Of a DNA stretch of 64,000 nucleotides, positions 21,029 to 32,244 are shown piece after piece. Made by a program: the position numbers and the translations under genes. Each line of letters opens with the position of its first letter. Position 1 is the stretch's first letter. Source of the stretch: Triatoma infestans (taxonomy: Eukaryota; Arthropoda; Insecta; Hemiptera; Reduviidae); NCBI GenBank assembly GCA_011037195.1, contig JAAEAF010006073.1, forward strand, positions 1 to 64,000, in the 5' to 3' direction. The notes beneath the pieces are model-generated. The model was not told the DNA's origin, searched no databases, and saw only the letters and a list, made by a program, of their open reading frames with translations.

Positions 21029-21560
21029 CTAGTGTGAAACACTCACACACTTTATCTTACTGTAGTAATTACTTTTTTAATTTACCCATATATAAATACG
21101 TAATAGAACGGTGGGGAACATATGTTACATTATAATCCAGAACACAGTCCAGATGAAATAAACCCAAATAATATTTATTTTGAAATTTACATTATAGATT
21201 CCACAAAACCCTCCTCTAAAATATCAGGTTTTCTGTAAAAAAAAAAAAAAAAAAGTTCCAAATGAACGTACGTGTGTATGTGTAGTGTAAGAAGAAAATC
21301 GTTGGACAAGCTTTCGAGAAAATCGCTAAAAAAATTAAAAAAAAAAAAAAAAAAACAACAGAATTTAGAACTTACGATTGTTGGATTAAATCTGAAAACT
21401 TCGAGATCGTATGTTAACTTAAACGGAATATAAAGTTTGGGTTACTTGTGATATTCCTTTTTTGGCGGATATTATAGGCATGCGCATAAACACACACATA
21501 TTAGAGAAAAGAGAGAGAGAAGGATAGAGTAAACGAACATGTATGAGAAAGAATAGAAAA
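21029..21560 (-). repeat. ACT repeat, short minus copy
   Basis: Starts CTAGTGTGAAACACTCACAC and ACTTTATCTTACTG. The interior is short and diverged, with a GTTGGACAAGCTTTCGAGAA block and a CA/GA-rich site around 21490-21520. The 5' end is lost. Confidence 0.65.
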
Positions 21561-22250
21561 ATGGCTTTTCACCGGAAGTTCATGATTTAAGTTCCACCGG
21601 AAGTATGAAAGAAATAATGTTTTCATCAAGTAGTCACTCTCTCTCTTTCTCTGTGTGGGTATTTTTATTTTCTTTGTATATGATTAATATATCAGGATGT
21701 TCCGGAACTATCTTTAGGAGCTGACACTAACGTTTTCAGTCCATCGTGAGCAGGAATCCCCCCCCCCTCCATTTTTTTTTTTTACACTTTTCCTGAAAAT
21801 GATTCAACATTTATCTTTTAACTTAATATTCTAATTGCACAATAATAAGCCTATCACTTTTATCCTGAAACATGTTTTTTCTCTAATGTACTATTTCACT
21901 TTATTATACAATTCTGTCAGCTAAATAATATAATTTATAATTAAATATGTCGCCAAAATTCCGACTTTGAAAAATATCCTGGTTGACCGGAAGCGGTTTT
22001 TTTTCCCCATAAAAACATCAACGGATATCTTGTAAATTTTGTATGTAAACTACTATAGAGGCCTACCGTATTCATTTGTAATTTTTTTCCTCCGATAAAT
22101 TGCCTTTAAATTAGTTTTTTGGGGGGATGGGGAGAAGTTATGGTTTCCTCAAAAAAGTCATTTTTATTAAATTTATATTCTCCGATTGATATAAAATTGA
22201 AGACAAGTAAACAACTTTAATTATAAATTATAAGTTTGAGAAAAAATATC
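21561..22250 (+). repeat. ACT repeat, plus fragment without clear ends
   Basis: Contains CACCGGAAGTTC, CACCGGAAGTATG, the AACATTTATCTTTTAACTTA block, GACCGGAAGCGG and a degraded 3' block. Neither terminal inverted repeat is clear. Confidence 0.65.
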
Positions 22251-22990
22251 AGTTATATGTCTGTAAGTGAGACAAAATCGTTTGTATTTCCACCAGATTT
22301 TTTTACTCTCTTACATGTAGAAAGAGGAAGTATTGTGATCGTGCCAAATTTTCGATATCGAGTTTTTAACGGAAATATCCGTTTTGAGGTCCCCTCGTCC
22401 AAAAAAGTGGTTTTTAGCAAATGATCTGTATGTGTGTCTATATATGTGAACAGCATAGCTTAAAAACGAAAAACCGTAGAAAGTTGAAACTTGATATTCT
22501 GTTTAGATATCACCATGGGATCTGACAGTACGTTATCTTTCAAAATTCCACAACCGGAGCTAACACTTTACTAATTTTTTTTTTTTTTTTACTTTTTTGC
22601 GATTTTTTCAAAAATGGCTCCGACGAGCGATTTTCTTGAAACTTCCCATATAAACTACACATACAAAGATCTACAACTTTTATTTGAAACATTTCTCTGG
22701 GAAAATTCAAATAAGGGAACTTTTATACAATTCTATTCAAACAAACTTAATTAGAAATAAATAGATGGCCAAAATTCTCTATTTCAAGAAAATTAGTAAA
22801 CCGGAAGTGCGCTTTTATAGTTTTCGACGAATTTCATTAAATTTGGTACACAAACTAAAAATTTGTCAATGTAAACAATATTTATGTTTGGCCTTTGTTA
22901 ATTAAACAAGCTAAAAAAATTAGTTGGCTGGGGCCAAAGAACAAACTTTTTCAGAGACATTTTCCGTGGTAGCCTGCTTCATTTTGTGGT

Positions 22991-23027
22991 CATCGACCAG
23001 TTCGGGCGTTCGCCCATCTTAAGGATG
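22991..23027 (-). ncRNA. Degenerate hammerhead motif (37919-type)
   Basis: Minus strand: CATC, CTTAAGA (CTGAAGA expected), spacer T, stem II GGGCG/CGCCC with an AA loop, GAAC (GAAA expected), GTC, GATG. Stems I and II are intact, but two core positions have changed, so it is probably inactive. Confidence 0.6.
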
Positions 23028-23180
23028 CGTTTTTCAGACAGTGTGACAACACACACTTGCACAGAGCAAATTTAGTTTACGCACTCTAGTGTAACCTCGA
23101 CACAATATATATATATCTTATTCCTCCTCAATATATATTATAACCTCCTCAAACATTTAACTCTCCATTCTTCCTTAACA

Positions 23181-23221
23181 ATTCCTGAGGAAGGACACCA
23201 AAGGTGTCCGAAACGTCGAAT
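23181..23221 (+). ncRNA. Hammerhead ribozyme-like motif (best copy)
   Basis: Plus strand: ATTC (stem I), CTGAGGA, spacer A, stem II GGACACC/GGTGTCC with an AAA loop (seven perfect pairs), GAAAC, GTC, GAAT closing stem I. All conserved core positions of CUGANGA...GAAA...UH are present. Stem III is the minimal AC/GU form, as described for Penelope-like elements. Predicted cleavage is directly after GTC at 23217. Confidence 0.75.
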
Positions 23222-23352
23222 AAAATTTTTTAAAAAATAAAAAGTAATTCTTTGGCCCCAGCCAACTAATTTTTTAGCTTGTTTACAAAATTTGTCAATT
23301 ACAATTTTGAGAACTGGAGTAAGAGAAAGTTGTGTGAGTGTTTCATACCAGA

Positions 23353-23815
23353 TTTTTTTTTTTATATATATTTTTAATGACCCTCTGGTTTTTCAAGTTG
23401 TTAAAAAGAATTAATGAAGTTGTATAGTGTAGTGTTAAAGGCAATGACCTTCTTAATACTTGGTAAACCCTTTGAGAGAGGTCTACCCCGTCAATGTATT
23501 GTCAAAGACCTCCTCTATATACTATATTGCTAAACAAGTTATTGTAAGGGTACAATATATAGTGAATTGTGAACAAAAAAGGCGTGGCTTTCCTTCGTAC
23601 ATTTACCCCCGTCAAAATATCGATCAGTCTATCTCAGCATCCCTCTCATTTACGCTAATATTCACATAAAAACATGCAGTTTTTCTAGGAATTGTTCAAT
23701 AAATGAGATTCATTACAGATTTTTATTTTTTTAGCAGTTTTGCCAATCTCAGCCACCCGGTATCACCCGGAAATAATTACAGAAAATAATTATAATAAAG
23801 TTTCCAAATATACTT
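23353..23815. other. AT-rich spacer
   Basis: A 69-codon frame at 23460-23669 has no recognisable domain. No other feature seen. Confidence 0.4.
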
Positions 23816-24400
23816 ATTATTTTCTCTAATTGCTATTAGAGGAAGTATTACGAACGATCATGTCATTTTCGATATCGAGTTTTCACCGGAAACAAACGTT
23901 TTGAGGTCACCTAAAGACGCAAAATATGTTTTTAGCGAATTATCTGTGTGTGTATTTCAGCAAAATCCATCAACCGGAAGTGTAAATTTAATGAATGGTT
24001 TTTCTTTCCGGTTCTTGCGCTTGTTTCGAAAACGACGTCAACGATTTTTTTTTTCTTTAAACTTCCTATACTATCTACTCTACTCAAATGAATCCGTTAT
24101 CACTTTGAGTTGAAACATTTTCTTGGGAAAATTTATTTTTGGGGGGGTTTCTTGGTGGAGGGGGAAACAGTAACGTAAGCCTCCCTATAAAGTGCCACTT
24201 CAAAACATGTAGTTTTTACCATCTGTATAATATTAGTATACATTAATAGTATTGATAGAATTCCAAATTTGACGTAAAGGTTTTTGGTATTTTATTCGAA
24301 AAATGCTACAAAGATTTCTTTTTAAACTTGAAACATTATCTGCCAGTAATAGAAACTTATCACTTTTATATGTAACATATCTCCGGGAATATTGTCTTCT
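23816..24400 (+). repeat. ACT repeat, 3'-truncated plus copy
   Basis: Starts TTTTCTCTAATTGCTATTAG and AGGAAGTATTACGAACG, has CACCGGAAACAAACG and AACCGGAAGTGTAAATTTAA boxes and one subrepeat, and fades out about 24400. Confidence 0.75.
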
Positions 24401-24534
24401 TAGGTAGTTCTGAGGAATCTAAGACATTAAAATTAAAATGTTTTTGTTGATTACTAGCGCTCTCTACAATTGTTATAATTCTCTATTTGCTTGCTTTGGG
24501 AGGTTGACATTTGTCCAAATGAGGAAAACAAGAG

Positions 24535-25211
24535 AAGAGAATAGCTAAGTGGTTAGCGTAATGGACTTCCATGCGGAGGACCCGGGTTCAAGTCCAGCTG
24601 TGCTACCCTTAGATTTTTTCTTCCTAGGAGCCTCTACAGCTCGCTGTCCGATGATGGACAGTGTTGTCTGTAACGAGAGAACACGTGTCCGGAAGGCGGC
24701 AGTGCACTGAGAAGGCTCCGGGCGCCAATGACTATAGATGTTGACGCGCCTTAAATTAAAGCAGAAAAAAAAATGACTAACTTTATATATAACTTCAGAG
24801 AAAGTCGTGAGACCTTTTTGAGTGATTTAATAGAAACTGTAGCCCTCAATTCTGCCCGTACTATCTAGAGGTCTTCGATATAACTAAATTTCGATAACTA
24901 TCCCGTAACTATTGATCTATTTGTTACAGAAAGACTGATAGACCATTAAAAGGTAATTTCAGAATAGATAAAGTGATGATATCAGAATGTATACCTATGG
25001 TAACAAGATATTGTAATTATTAGCGAATTCTAAATATGGTAATTTATATTTTCATCCCGTAGAAACTTACGTCATTCACTTGTTACACACATTTCCGGCA
25101 TTTATTTGATATTCGGTTTCTTATATTTGCCTATTATCAACGAGACGGATTCCTTTATGGTGACTTTAACTTGCATAAACAATGATTACTACGGTTTGGC
25201 ATAAGGAAAAC
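24535..25211 (+). repeat. Second copy of the SINE-led 675-bp unit
   Basis: Near-identical to 7285-7959: the SINE head (24535-24763, A-box TAGCTAAGTGGTTAGCGTA, B-box GGTTCAAGTCC) plus the 450-bp extension to GGCATAAGGAAAAC. The B-box of this copy has one change relative to the other. Flanks differ from those of the first copy. Confidence 0.85.
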
Positions 25212-25421
25212 ATCTTTGCAGTGGAAATTAGTATACGGAAAACTGAAATTTTCCAAAGAATGGTGGATGGAACTTTCGCCACTTCCAAATATCGCATGAG
25301 CTATGATCCAAGTCGCTAATACAAATCTAATTTTTTTCTCATTGCTTTATTAATGCATAACAACAGCCCCTTGTTTTTCTTTTAAGTTTAATAATGGAAA
25401 AATCTTTGAACTAATTAGATA
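25212..25421. other. AT-rich spacer
   Basis: Short non-repeat stretch, no feature seen. Confidence 0.4.
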
Positions 25422-25794
25422 ATATATTACTTTCTTTAACTTCAGATTTCCAAAATTGAACTTTTACCGGAAATATACGTTTTGGGGTCCCCTGAATACG
25501 AAAACTTTTTTTTTGTGCATGATCTGTATGTGTACGTATGTGGTTAAACGATATCTCAAAAATGAAAAGTAGTAGGAAGCTCAAACTTGGTACTCCATGT
25601 AGACACTTGGTAGTGCGTGCGGTGGTCCGCATTTTTTTTTATTAGAGTTTTTTCGTGAGTTTCTCGAAAACGGATTCAACAATTTTCTTTATACTGGTAC
25701 AAAGAGTTAAATTTTTTATTTAGAACATTTTTCGGAAAAAATCGGTCAACAATTTTTGGTGTATTAGAAGTAACCCTTTACTAAATGAGTTTTC
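25422..25794 (+). repeat. ACT repeat, plus 5' fragment
   Basis: Contains the TTTACCGGAAATATACG box, a TG site, a TCAAAAATGAAAAGTAG block and part of the middle block. The 5' inverted repeat is diverged. It is followed directly by the start of another copy. Confidence 0.65.
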
Positions 25795-26337
25795 CATTAT
25801 TCACTTTCTCTTACTACCGTAAGAGCAGGTACTGTGATCGGGTCAACTTTTCGGAGTTGAGTTTTCATAGAAATACATATTTTGGAGTTCCCTGAATATG
25901 AAAAAGTATTTTTACCGAAGAGTCTGTACGTGTGTGTGTATGTGCATGTGCATGTTTCAATAAAATATCTCAGATATGAATAAACGGCAGGAAGCTCAAA
26001 CTTGCTCCGTTTAGGAGATACTACCATCGCATTTGGCACGGAGTATTTCCGACAAAATCAATCAACCGGAAATTACTGAGTGTTTTTTTTTTTTTTAAGT
26101 TTTTCGCAAATTTTTCAGAAAATGGCTCCAACGAACTTCTTCAAACTTCGTGTATTATCTACACATATAATTCTGCGGGAAATTAGCGTTTAGCTTTCCT
26201 CGAAAGAACAATTTTGATACAATTTATGGTGTTGTCATGTATATGATATTAATATTTAAAAAAAGCATCGGTAGAATTCCAAATTTGAAGAAAATCAATT
26301 ATCGGGAAGTGAGATGTTACAGATGAGTTTTTTGGAA

Positions 26338-27344
26338 CGCCACAGTTAAAGCCATTCAATCCGATATGTATTTTCAAGTATAAATCGGATCATCCTTCTC
26401 TCCTTTTAATCATACCGAAGGTAAGGTGCCGCAAGGCAGCATTCTAGGTCCTATCCTTAACTCAGTATACCCTGCAGACAACCTAACAATCCTGATACCA
26501 TACTTCTCACCTATGCAGATGATACTGCTATCCTGTCTAACAATAATGATCCCCCATAACAACCCATACAAATCTACAAACCCGACTCACCTCCCTAGAA
26601 AATTGGTTTAAAAAAAAGGGTCATTAAGCTTAATGAAAATAAGTCCCAAAACATTACCTTCACGCAACGTCGCATTACTCTTCTCCCAGGATACCAGAAG
26701 TTAATTTATTCCCTTACCAGTGGTCAACATTGCTCGCTATCTTGGATTTTACTTAGTCCGAAGACTTACTGGAATCCTCATACACGACTTAAAAGAAAAG
26801 AACTAAACAGACGCTTTCGACAACTTAAAAGACTACTGGACAACAGATCTAAACTCTCCCTAGACAACAAAAGACTAATTTGTACATCTATTTTAAAGCC
26901 TATCTGGGCGTATATGGGGTAGAACTATGGTGTTCAACCAAACGGTCAAATCTCCAATGACTCCAATCCCTACAATCCAGAATCCTCCGTAACATTGTAA
27001 ACGCTCTTTTTTTACGCCTCCAACCGAACCATACACACTGACCTTAATATACCGTTCATTGCTCAAACCGATTACAGGAAATTCCTGGCCTATAGGCACA
27101 CATAAATCCTTTAGTTCAACACCTGTTTTCCCGAACACTTCCTAATGACCCTCCTAGACGTCTCCTTGATAATAGCCTCGTGATCTCCTCTCATGTGAGG
27201 AGAGTCAATAGTGATTTTATGTAGTTTTGGAACCTTAGCATTGGGTAGCTTCTCCACTCATTTTGTATTTATGTTCTTTGTATAATTGTTGCTTATAACG
27301 CTATCGCGCTGGTTGTAGCATAAATAAAGATTAAAAAAAGAAGA
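26338..27344 (+). mobile_element. 5'-truncated jockey-like LINE (RT C-terminal half)
   Basis: Encodes, in several frames, the C-terminal half of a jockey-group reverse transcriptase: PQGSILGPIL (26427 on), the catalytic YADD (26512-26523) in LTYADDTAIL, LENWFKK and RLKRKELNRRFRQLKRLLD, then KLSLDNKRLICTSILKPIWA and YASNRTIHTDLNIPFIAQT. The 3' end has the typical short jockey tail TAAATAAAGATTAAAAAAAG. It is flanked by an imperfect direct repeat AGTTTTTTGGAA (26326-26337) / AGTTTTGGAA (27345-27354), as expected for target-primed insertion. Frameshifts and stops make it non-functional. Confidence 0.85.
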
Positions 27345-27429
27345 AGTTTTGGAATTTTCTCAAAAAAGATACAACGATTTCCTTAAATCTTGAGAAATCA
27401 CATGTTGTTGACAGGAGTACTATTAAGGT

Positions 27430-27880
27430 ATCCCATGCATAATCTTATGCACTGGTATTGAATCCTGTCTAAGCATTGTCATGTCAACCTAATTTCCTCA
27501 AAACCTAAGCACTCTGTCATATGATGGATGAGTGTTTCCTCCTTTGACTCACAGACTCTACAAAAGGGATTCAGCATGAGCCCCATTACGTAGCGGTATC
27601 TTCTTAAACCATGATGTCCAATATTGGATTCCTAATTGGACATTTTGCATGGGATTCATGCCGGATCCCTTTTGTAGAGCTTGTGAGACAGTAGGGGAAA
27701 ACACCCATCCATATTATGACAGATTGCTTGGGTTGTGAGGAACCAACGGTTGAGAAAGTTCCGTGAAAGACACAGCAATGTCTCACTAATAGCCCTGTTC
27801 GGACCCAAATAAGCATCTTTGACTGCCGACAACCAACTGTGCTCATCCATAAGGATGGATAAATGCTATGAAGCTAGGCT
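27430..27880 (-). mobile_element. I-like LINE fragment with internal inversion
   Basis: The outer parts (27430-27615 and 27745-27870) match, on the minus strand, the RNase H/zinc-knuckle LINE at 45757-46771 (for example AISETLLCLSR). The inner part 27620-27740 is the same coding region in the opposite orientation (IHIMTDCLGC readable on plus), so two copies of the zinc-knuckle segment face each other. This is a pseudogene; the inversion may come from twin priming or later rearrangement. Confidence 0.75.
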
Positions 27881-28125
27881 AGACTGAGGAGGAGAAACTG
27901 CACAGATATAAACCAATTTTATCTGAAATCTTTTTGCGAAAAAAATTATTTTAGACAGTTGCGTTAAATTTCAAATGTTATTTGTTCCGTATCAGCGGTA
28001 TCTACTGGAGTATAATGTTTCTTCTACGTGCCTGGGTAAAATGAGTAAAATTTGTAATTCTATACATACATAATTGTATTAAACAGCTGTGAGAGGAAAT
28101 CGTGTGAGTGTTTCACATAGATTTT

Positions 28126-28496
28126 ATATATTTGTTTCTTATTTACATTTAAGTTATAACTAGATAGTTCTGAAGATTTTAATAAACATTAACAAACAAT
28201 TAACTCCAATACACTATTTTCTTAATCTAGGGCATATACATAATATAATAAGGCGTTGTATTCTTCGAATAGTATATCTGCTTGTTATCACGTACGCCTT
28301 GTTAAAACTCATTGAAGTTGACAAAAACAGAAAACAAAAAAGCCATTACAATTATTTGAGCTTATCATCTTGGGTTTATTGACGTAAAAAATGAATGAAT
28401 TGTTAGTGTTAATCATATAAAGCAATATGCATTCATATATGCATTCATTAAGTAATCGGTCTATTTTTGAAATTCACAGTAATAATGAAGAGAAAA
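28126..28496. other. AT-rich spacer
   Basis: No gene or repeat end seen. Confidence 0.5.
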
Positions 28497-28985
28497 AAAA
28501 TCAAATTTAGTGTGAAACACTCATACGTTTTCCTCTGATAGCAATCCTCACAGATCCGATTCTTTATTTTTTTTTTTTTTAAAATTGAATTTATTATTAA
28601 ATTAAATCTTTAAAATTTTGTTTAATTCCCACCATGTTTGCGAACTGTAAATGGATTTATTTATTGGCACTCCTCATAATCTAATCTCTCATAATCTCCA
28701 GAATCCAACTAAAAAAAATCAATTTTTCCAGAATAATATTCCAAACTAAAGCAATTAGGCCTATCTATATGTGTGAGTGTAACGAAGGTTTGATGAAAAC
28801 TCGTTGAGGCTGTTTTCAAGAAAATCGCGAGCAAAGAAATTACAGTAAAGTCGCACTTCCCTTGCTGGATTTTTTTACTGAAATCTGAAACCTTCGTGTC
28901 ACGATGCCAAATAATATAACAAATTTTAGTTTCTTGCAAGTACATATATATTTTGTGGACCCCATAAGTAAGAAAACAAAACAAA
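28497..28985 (-). repeat. ACT repeat, minus copy, internally deleted
   Basis: Starts TTAGTGTGAAACACTCATAC and has a degraded TTTTCCTCTGATAGC. It then jumps to the middle block (GAAGGTTTGATGAAAACTCG) and CGCACTTCCC. It ends where a plus fragment begins. Confidence 0.65.
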
Positions 28986-29500
28986 TATTTTCAGCGAATG
29001 ATTTGTGCGTGAGAACCAAATATCACAAAAAAGGAGAAAAATTGTTACAGAAAGTTCAAAAATGGTATTCCGTTTATGGATACCACCATCGCCCTATAGG
29101 TTTCGGTTAAAATCCATCCACCGGAAGTGTCTATGGATTATTTCTTTTCCAAAATGGCTCTATTTAAGGTATTATCTACATACACACACAAGGACAATTT
29201 TATTTGAAACATTGCCACGGGAAAATTGATTTTTTCGTGGGTTTCTTAAGATAAAATAACGTCAAGTTTTATTCAAAAACGCCACTTCAACTCAAATAAT
29301 ATTATGGGTTCTACCAGCTATATAAGATAACATTAATATACATTAGAAGCCTAGCCAGGAATGCCAACTTAAAAGAAAATCGGCTATCCGGAAATGCCAC
29401 TTTACAGAACTTTAATAAAGTTTTTGAGAAGTATTTCGAAAATTACATAACGATTTCATACATATATATATATATATATATATTTATTCAAATTTTCTTC
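28986..29500 (+). repeat. ACT repeat, plus middle fragment
   Basis: Contains AGCGAATGATTTGTGCGTG, the ATCACAAAAAAGGAG block, CACCGGAAGTGTC and ATCCGGAAATGCCAC boxes. It ends at an AT microsatellite (29463-29482). Confidence 0.65.
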
Positions 29501-29559
29501 TTCTTCATACTTACAATTCTTATTAGTGTTTAAAACCGTCGGCATTTTTACAGAGAAAA

Positions 29560-30460
29560 TCATAACAACAAAAAAAAACAGCAAATCCTATTCAGTAAAG
29601 TCGCACTTCCGGTCAACCGATTTTCTTCAAACTGGGAATTTTGGCAACTTATATAATTCTAATTAATATTATTCAGTTGGCAGAATTGTATAGCACACTG
29701 TTGAAGTGAAAGAGCACATTAGAGGGAAACATAACCTCATCCTGGGTTATGGATTTTCCCATTAGAGGGAAAAGTGCCCTTAAATAAATGTTTCAAATAA
29801 TACTTGTAGTTCTTTGTATATGCAGTTGATATATCAAGTTTAAAAAGATAATAATAAGTTGGAGCCGTTTTAGAGAAAATAGTAGAAAAGTGAAAACTAC
29901 TTTCAGTAAAGCGCACTTCCGGTCATCAGAGTTATTTCACACCCAGGATTTCGACAACATATTCAATTCTAATTAATATAATTCATATGATAGAATTGTG
30001 TAATCAACTAAAATAGCACTTTAAAGGGAACCCCAACTCTCCCCCCCAAAAAATGCCCTTAAATGAATTTTCTCGGAGAAATGTTTCAAATAATAGTTAT
30101 AGCTCTTTATATGTGTAGTTAATGTAATAAGTATAAAGTGAATCGTTGGAGCCGTTTTCGAGAAAATCGCAAAAAACTGAAACAAAAAAAAATACATTCA
30201 GTAAAGTAGCATATCCGGTTGATGGATTTTGCAACGAAATCTTCGTGTCTGTTGCGGTGGTAGTACCTAAATGGAATACCAAGTTTGAGTTTCATGCAAC
30301 TTTCCGTTTTAGAGATATTCTTTTCACACACATCCACAGACACACACATTTTGTAAAAACCAATTTTTGGATTCAGAGGATATCAAAATGTGTATTTCCA
30401 ATGAAAACTCCATTTCGAAAGTCTGGCACAATAGCAATACTTCCTCTAACAGCAGTTAGA
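29560..30460 (-). repeat. ACT repeat, minus copy with family 5' end
   Basis: Contains CGCACTTCCGGTCAACCG, CGCACTTCCGGTCATCAG and ATATCCGGTTGATGG boxes in three successive subrepeats, a CA site (30326-30350), ATTTCCAATGAAAACTCC and the 5' end ATACTTCCTCTAACAGCAG. The 128-codon frame at 30146-30532 is a chance frame in it. Confidence 0.75.
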
Positions 30461-30847
30461 GAAATTTTTCTTCCTAGGCCATGCATGACTAGCTATTTAG
30501 CCATTCTATGTACCGCGGCCCAGTACAAATAGGTTACGCTAGCGACTGATGTTCGTTTAGTTGGATATCCAAGGGAGACGTGAAAACTATCTCGGACTCG
30601 AACAACTTCACCCTGTTAGAGAAAGTAAAAGAAAAAAAATAACTTGAGATAATTTTGCAGAATTTGTTGCGTTAAATTTCAAATATATGTGCAGTTGGTT
30701 CAATGTTATTGGCCTGCTCTTTACTTACCTGCCTGATTAGATTGGTAGGTTGGTACTTGTCCCCCCCAACACGTCTATATTTAAGTTTAAACAAATGAGC
30801 AAGATTTAAAGTTTAAAATTAAAAGTTGTCATTTTATATATATATTT
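30461..30847. other. Spacer with unidentified 150-bp insert
   Basis: Between TTAGAGAAATTT (30449 on) and a second CTGTTAGAGAAAGTAAAAG (30619 on) lies about 150 bp of higher-GC sequence that matches nothing else in the window. After it comes an ACT-end variant (GTTGCGTTAAATTTCAAATA, then GTTGGTTCAATG), a module also seen near 31523 and 61926. Confidence 0.4.
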
Positions 30848-30934
30848 GTATTATAACAGGAGGAAGTGAAAGTTGTGTGAGTGTTTCACACAGGATTTTT
30901 ACTTTTTCTTACAGTAAGTAAGAGGAAGATCATA

Positions 30935-30968
<34 letters not shown>

Positions 30969-31530
30969 TAAAAAGAATATCTCAAAAACGAAAAGTTGCA
31001 GGAAGCACAAACTTGTAATTCCGTTTAGATACAACCACCCGCATCAGATACGAAGTTTTCGCTTAAAATTGCATAAACCTTATGTGCGACTTTACGAAAG
31101 TTTTTTTTTCTCTCTAGTTTTACATATTTTCTTGAAAATGGCTACAACAATTTTCTGTTTACTTCGTATATTACACACACATAAATGTCTATCACTTTTG
31201 TCTGAAACCTTCCCAGGAAAATTGATTTGGGGGGGGGGAAGGAGTTTTGTGGGGAAGCAGTAATGATATGTTTTCTACAAAAGTACACTACGTACTATAT
31301 ATGGTTCTATCCTATATAATATTAATATATATAAGAAGCATTGCTAGAATTCCAATTTTGAACAATATCCGGAAACCGGAAGTGTCACTTTAAAGAATAA
31401 ATTTTTTATCTTTTTGAACTTTTCTCGAAAATAACTTTAACGTGTAACTTTAAACTTGGAATAACACAAACTCCACATTTATAAACCTTTCACTTTGAAG
31501 ATTTCAGGTAGTTGTGTGAAGTTTGTGGGG
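30848..31530 (+). repeat. ACT repeat 3' end joined head-to-tail to a plus copy
   Basis: A 3' terminus (AGTGAAAGTTGTGTGAGTG, hairpin, CAGGATTTTT) is directly followed by ACTTTTTCTTACAG and AGTAAGAGGAAG. The second copy has an uninterrupted GT run (30934-30961) at the family's microsatellite site, the TCTCAAAAACGAAAAG block and AACCGGAAGTGTCAC. Confidence 0.75.
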
Positions 31531-32244
31531 TTGGTTCAATGTGTTGGTGCGCTCATCTGGAATTCAAGTAATCACATGTACTACCTGCCTGGGTAGTTAA
31601 TAGTGGAGAAGTAAGCCCAAGAAGCCCAATGAACATCTCATGTCAAAGTGATATTATCCTTATTTTTCTAACTGGTTGCCCGCACGGGACTTTACTAAAA
31701 GTCCAAGTGTCGTTGGGGAAAGAAATTACACATAATTGGGCCTAAACTACAGTTTCATCAATTATTCACAATATTCTTCTGCAAATAAATACTATTCTAA
31801 TACTAAGAACAAGATATATCCCAAGTTTCATGGAACTTCGAAAAAACTATTTCCAAAAAAAAAAAATAAAAAACTGCAAGTATGCAGAATAATATAATGA
31901 TTGTATTCTATGTACATAAAACGGAAAAATAATGCTAATGGGATATAGAAAAACTAATGGATTCAGTTAGTGTGTATTTTATATAACAGTTTTTTTTTGA
32001 TGTTATCATTACAATAACTATTAAACAGATAATTTATTATTATAATATGGATAAAAGGGAAAGTACTGTTATTGTATACAAATAAATATCGATATAATCC
32101 ACGGCTAACTATATCGTACAAGACGTACCAGTTTCTTTTTATTAATGAAAAATACACTATTACTAGTAACGTATAACGATTGATAGCGTATTGTGTCTAA
32201 TCTGTAGTTTTTATTGAAATATATAATTTTTTTTTTTTTTACTT
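31531..32244. other. Non-repeat AT-rich DNA
   Basis: No recognisable gene or transposon. A 64-codon minus frame at 31963-32157 is AT-rich and unsupported. Confidence 0.45.

Larger units (their letters stand above)
22871..23286 (+). mobile_element. Hammerhead-bearing foldback element (416 bp), composite
   Basis: Flanked by a 13-bp target-site duplication AAAATTTGTCAAT (22858-22870 and 23287-23299) that is single in other ACT copies. It begins GTAAACAA and ends TTGTTTAC. After a 38-bp lead, an arm from about 22909 (AAGCTAAAAAAATTAGTTGG and on through CTGGGGCCAAAGAA) is matched in reverse complement at 23248-23284. A hammerhead core lies just inside the right arm. The left part holds a nested, decayed piece of the 37919-type family (22953-23041) with its own degenerate ribozyme on the other strand. 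No ORF. Confidence 0.8.
22294..23352 (+). repeat. ACT repeat, plus copy split by a hammerhead element
   Basis: Starts ACTCTCTTACATGTAGAAAG and AGGAAGTATTGTGATCGTG after a T-run that ends CCAGATTTTTTT, a head-to-tail junction. It passes AACGGAAATATCC, the CATAGCTTAAAAACGAAAAA block and AACCGGAAGTGCGC. The hammerhead element at 22871-23286 splits the last block; the copy then ends GGAGTAAGAGAAAGTTGTGT with hairpin and T-run. Confidence 0.85.
25795..28125 (+). repeat. ACT repeat, plus copy with nested LINE insertions
   Basis: Starts CACTTTCTCTTACTACCG and ends TGAGAGGAAATCGTGTGAG with a degraded hairpin. A jockey-like LINE (26338-27344) and a rearranged LINE piece (27430-27880) lie inside. The remaining segments are 25795-26337, 27345-27429 and 27881-28125. 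Confidence 0.65.

Noticed and set aside
30146..30532. A 128-codon plus frame as a gene
   Set aside because: It is the antisense of an ACT repeat and related chance frames occur in other copies, with no conserved length.
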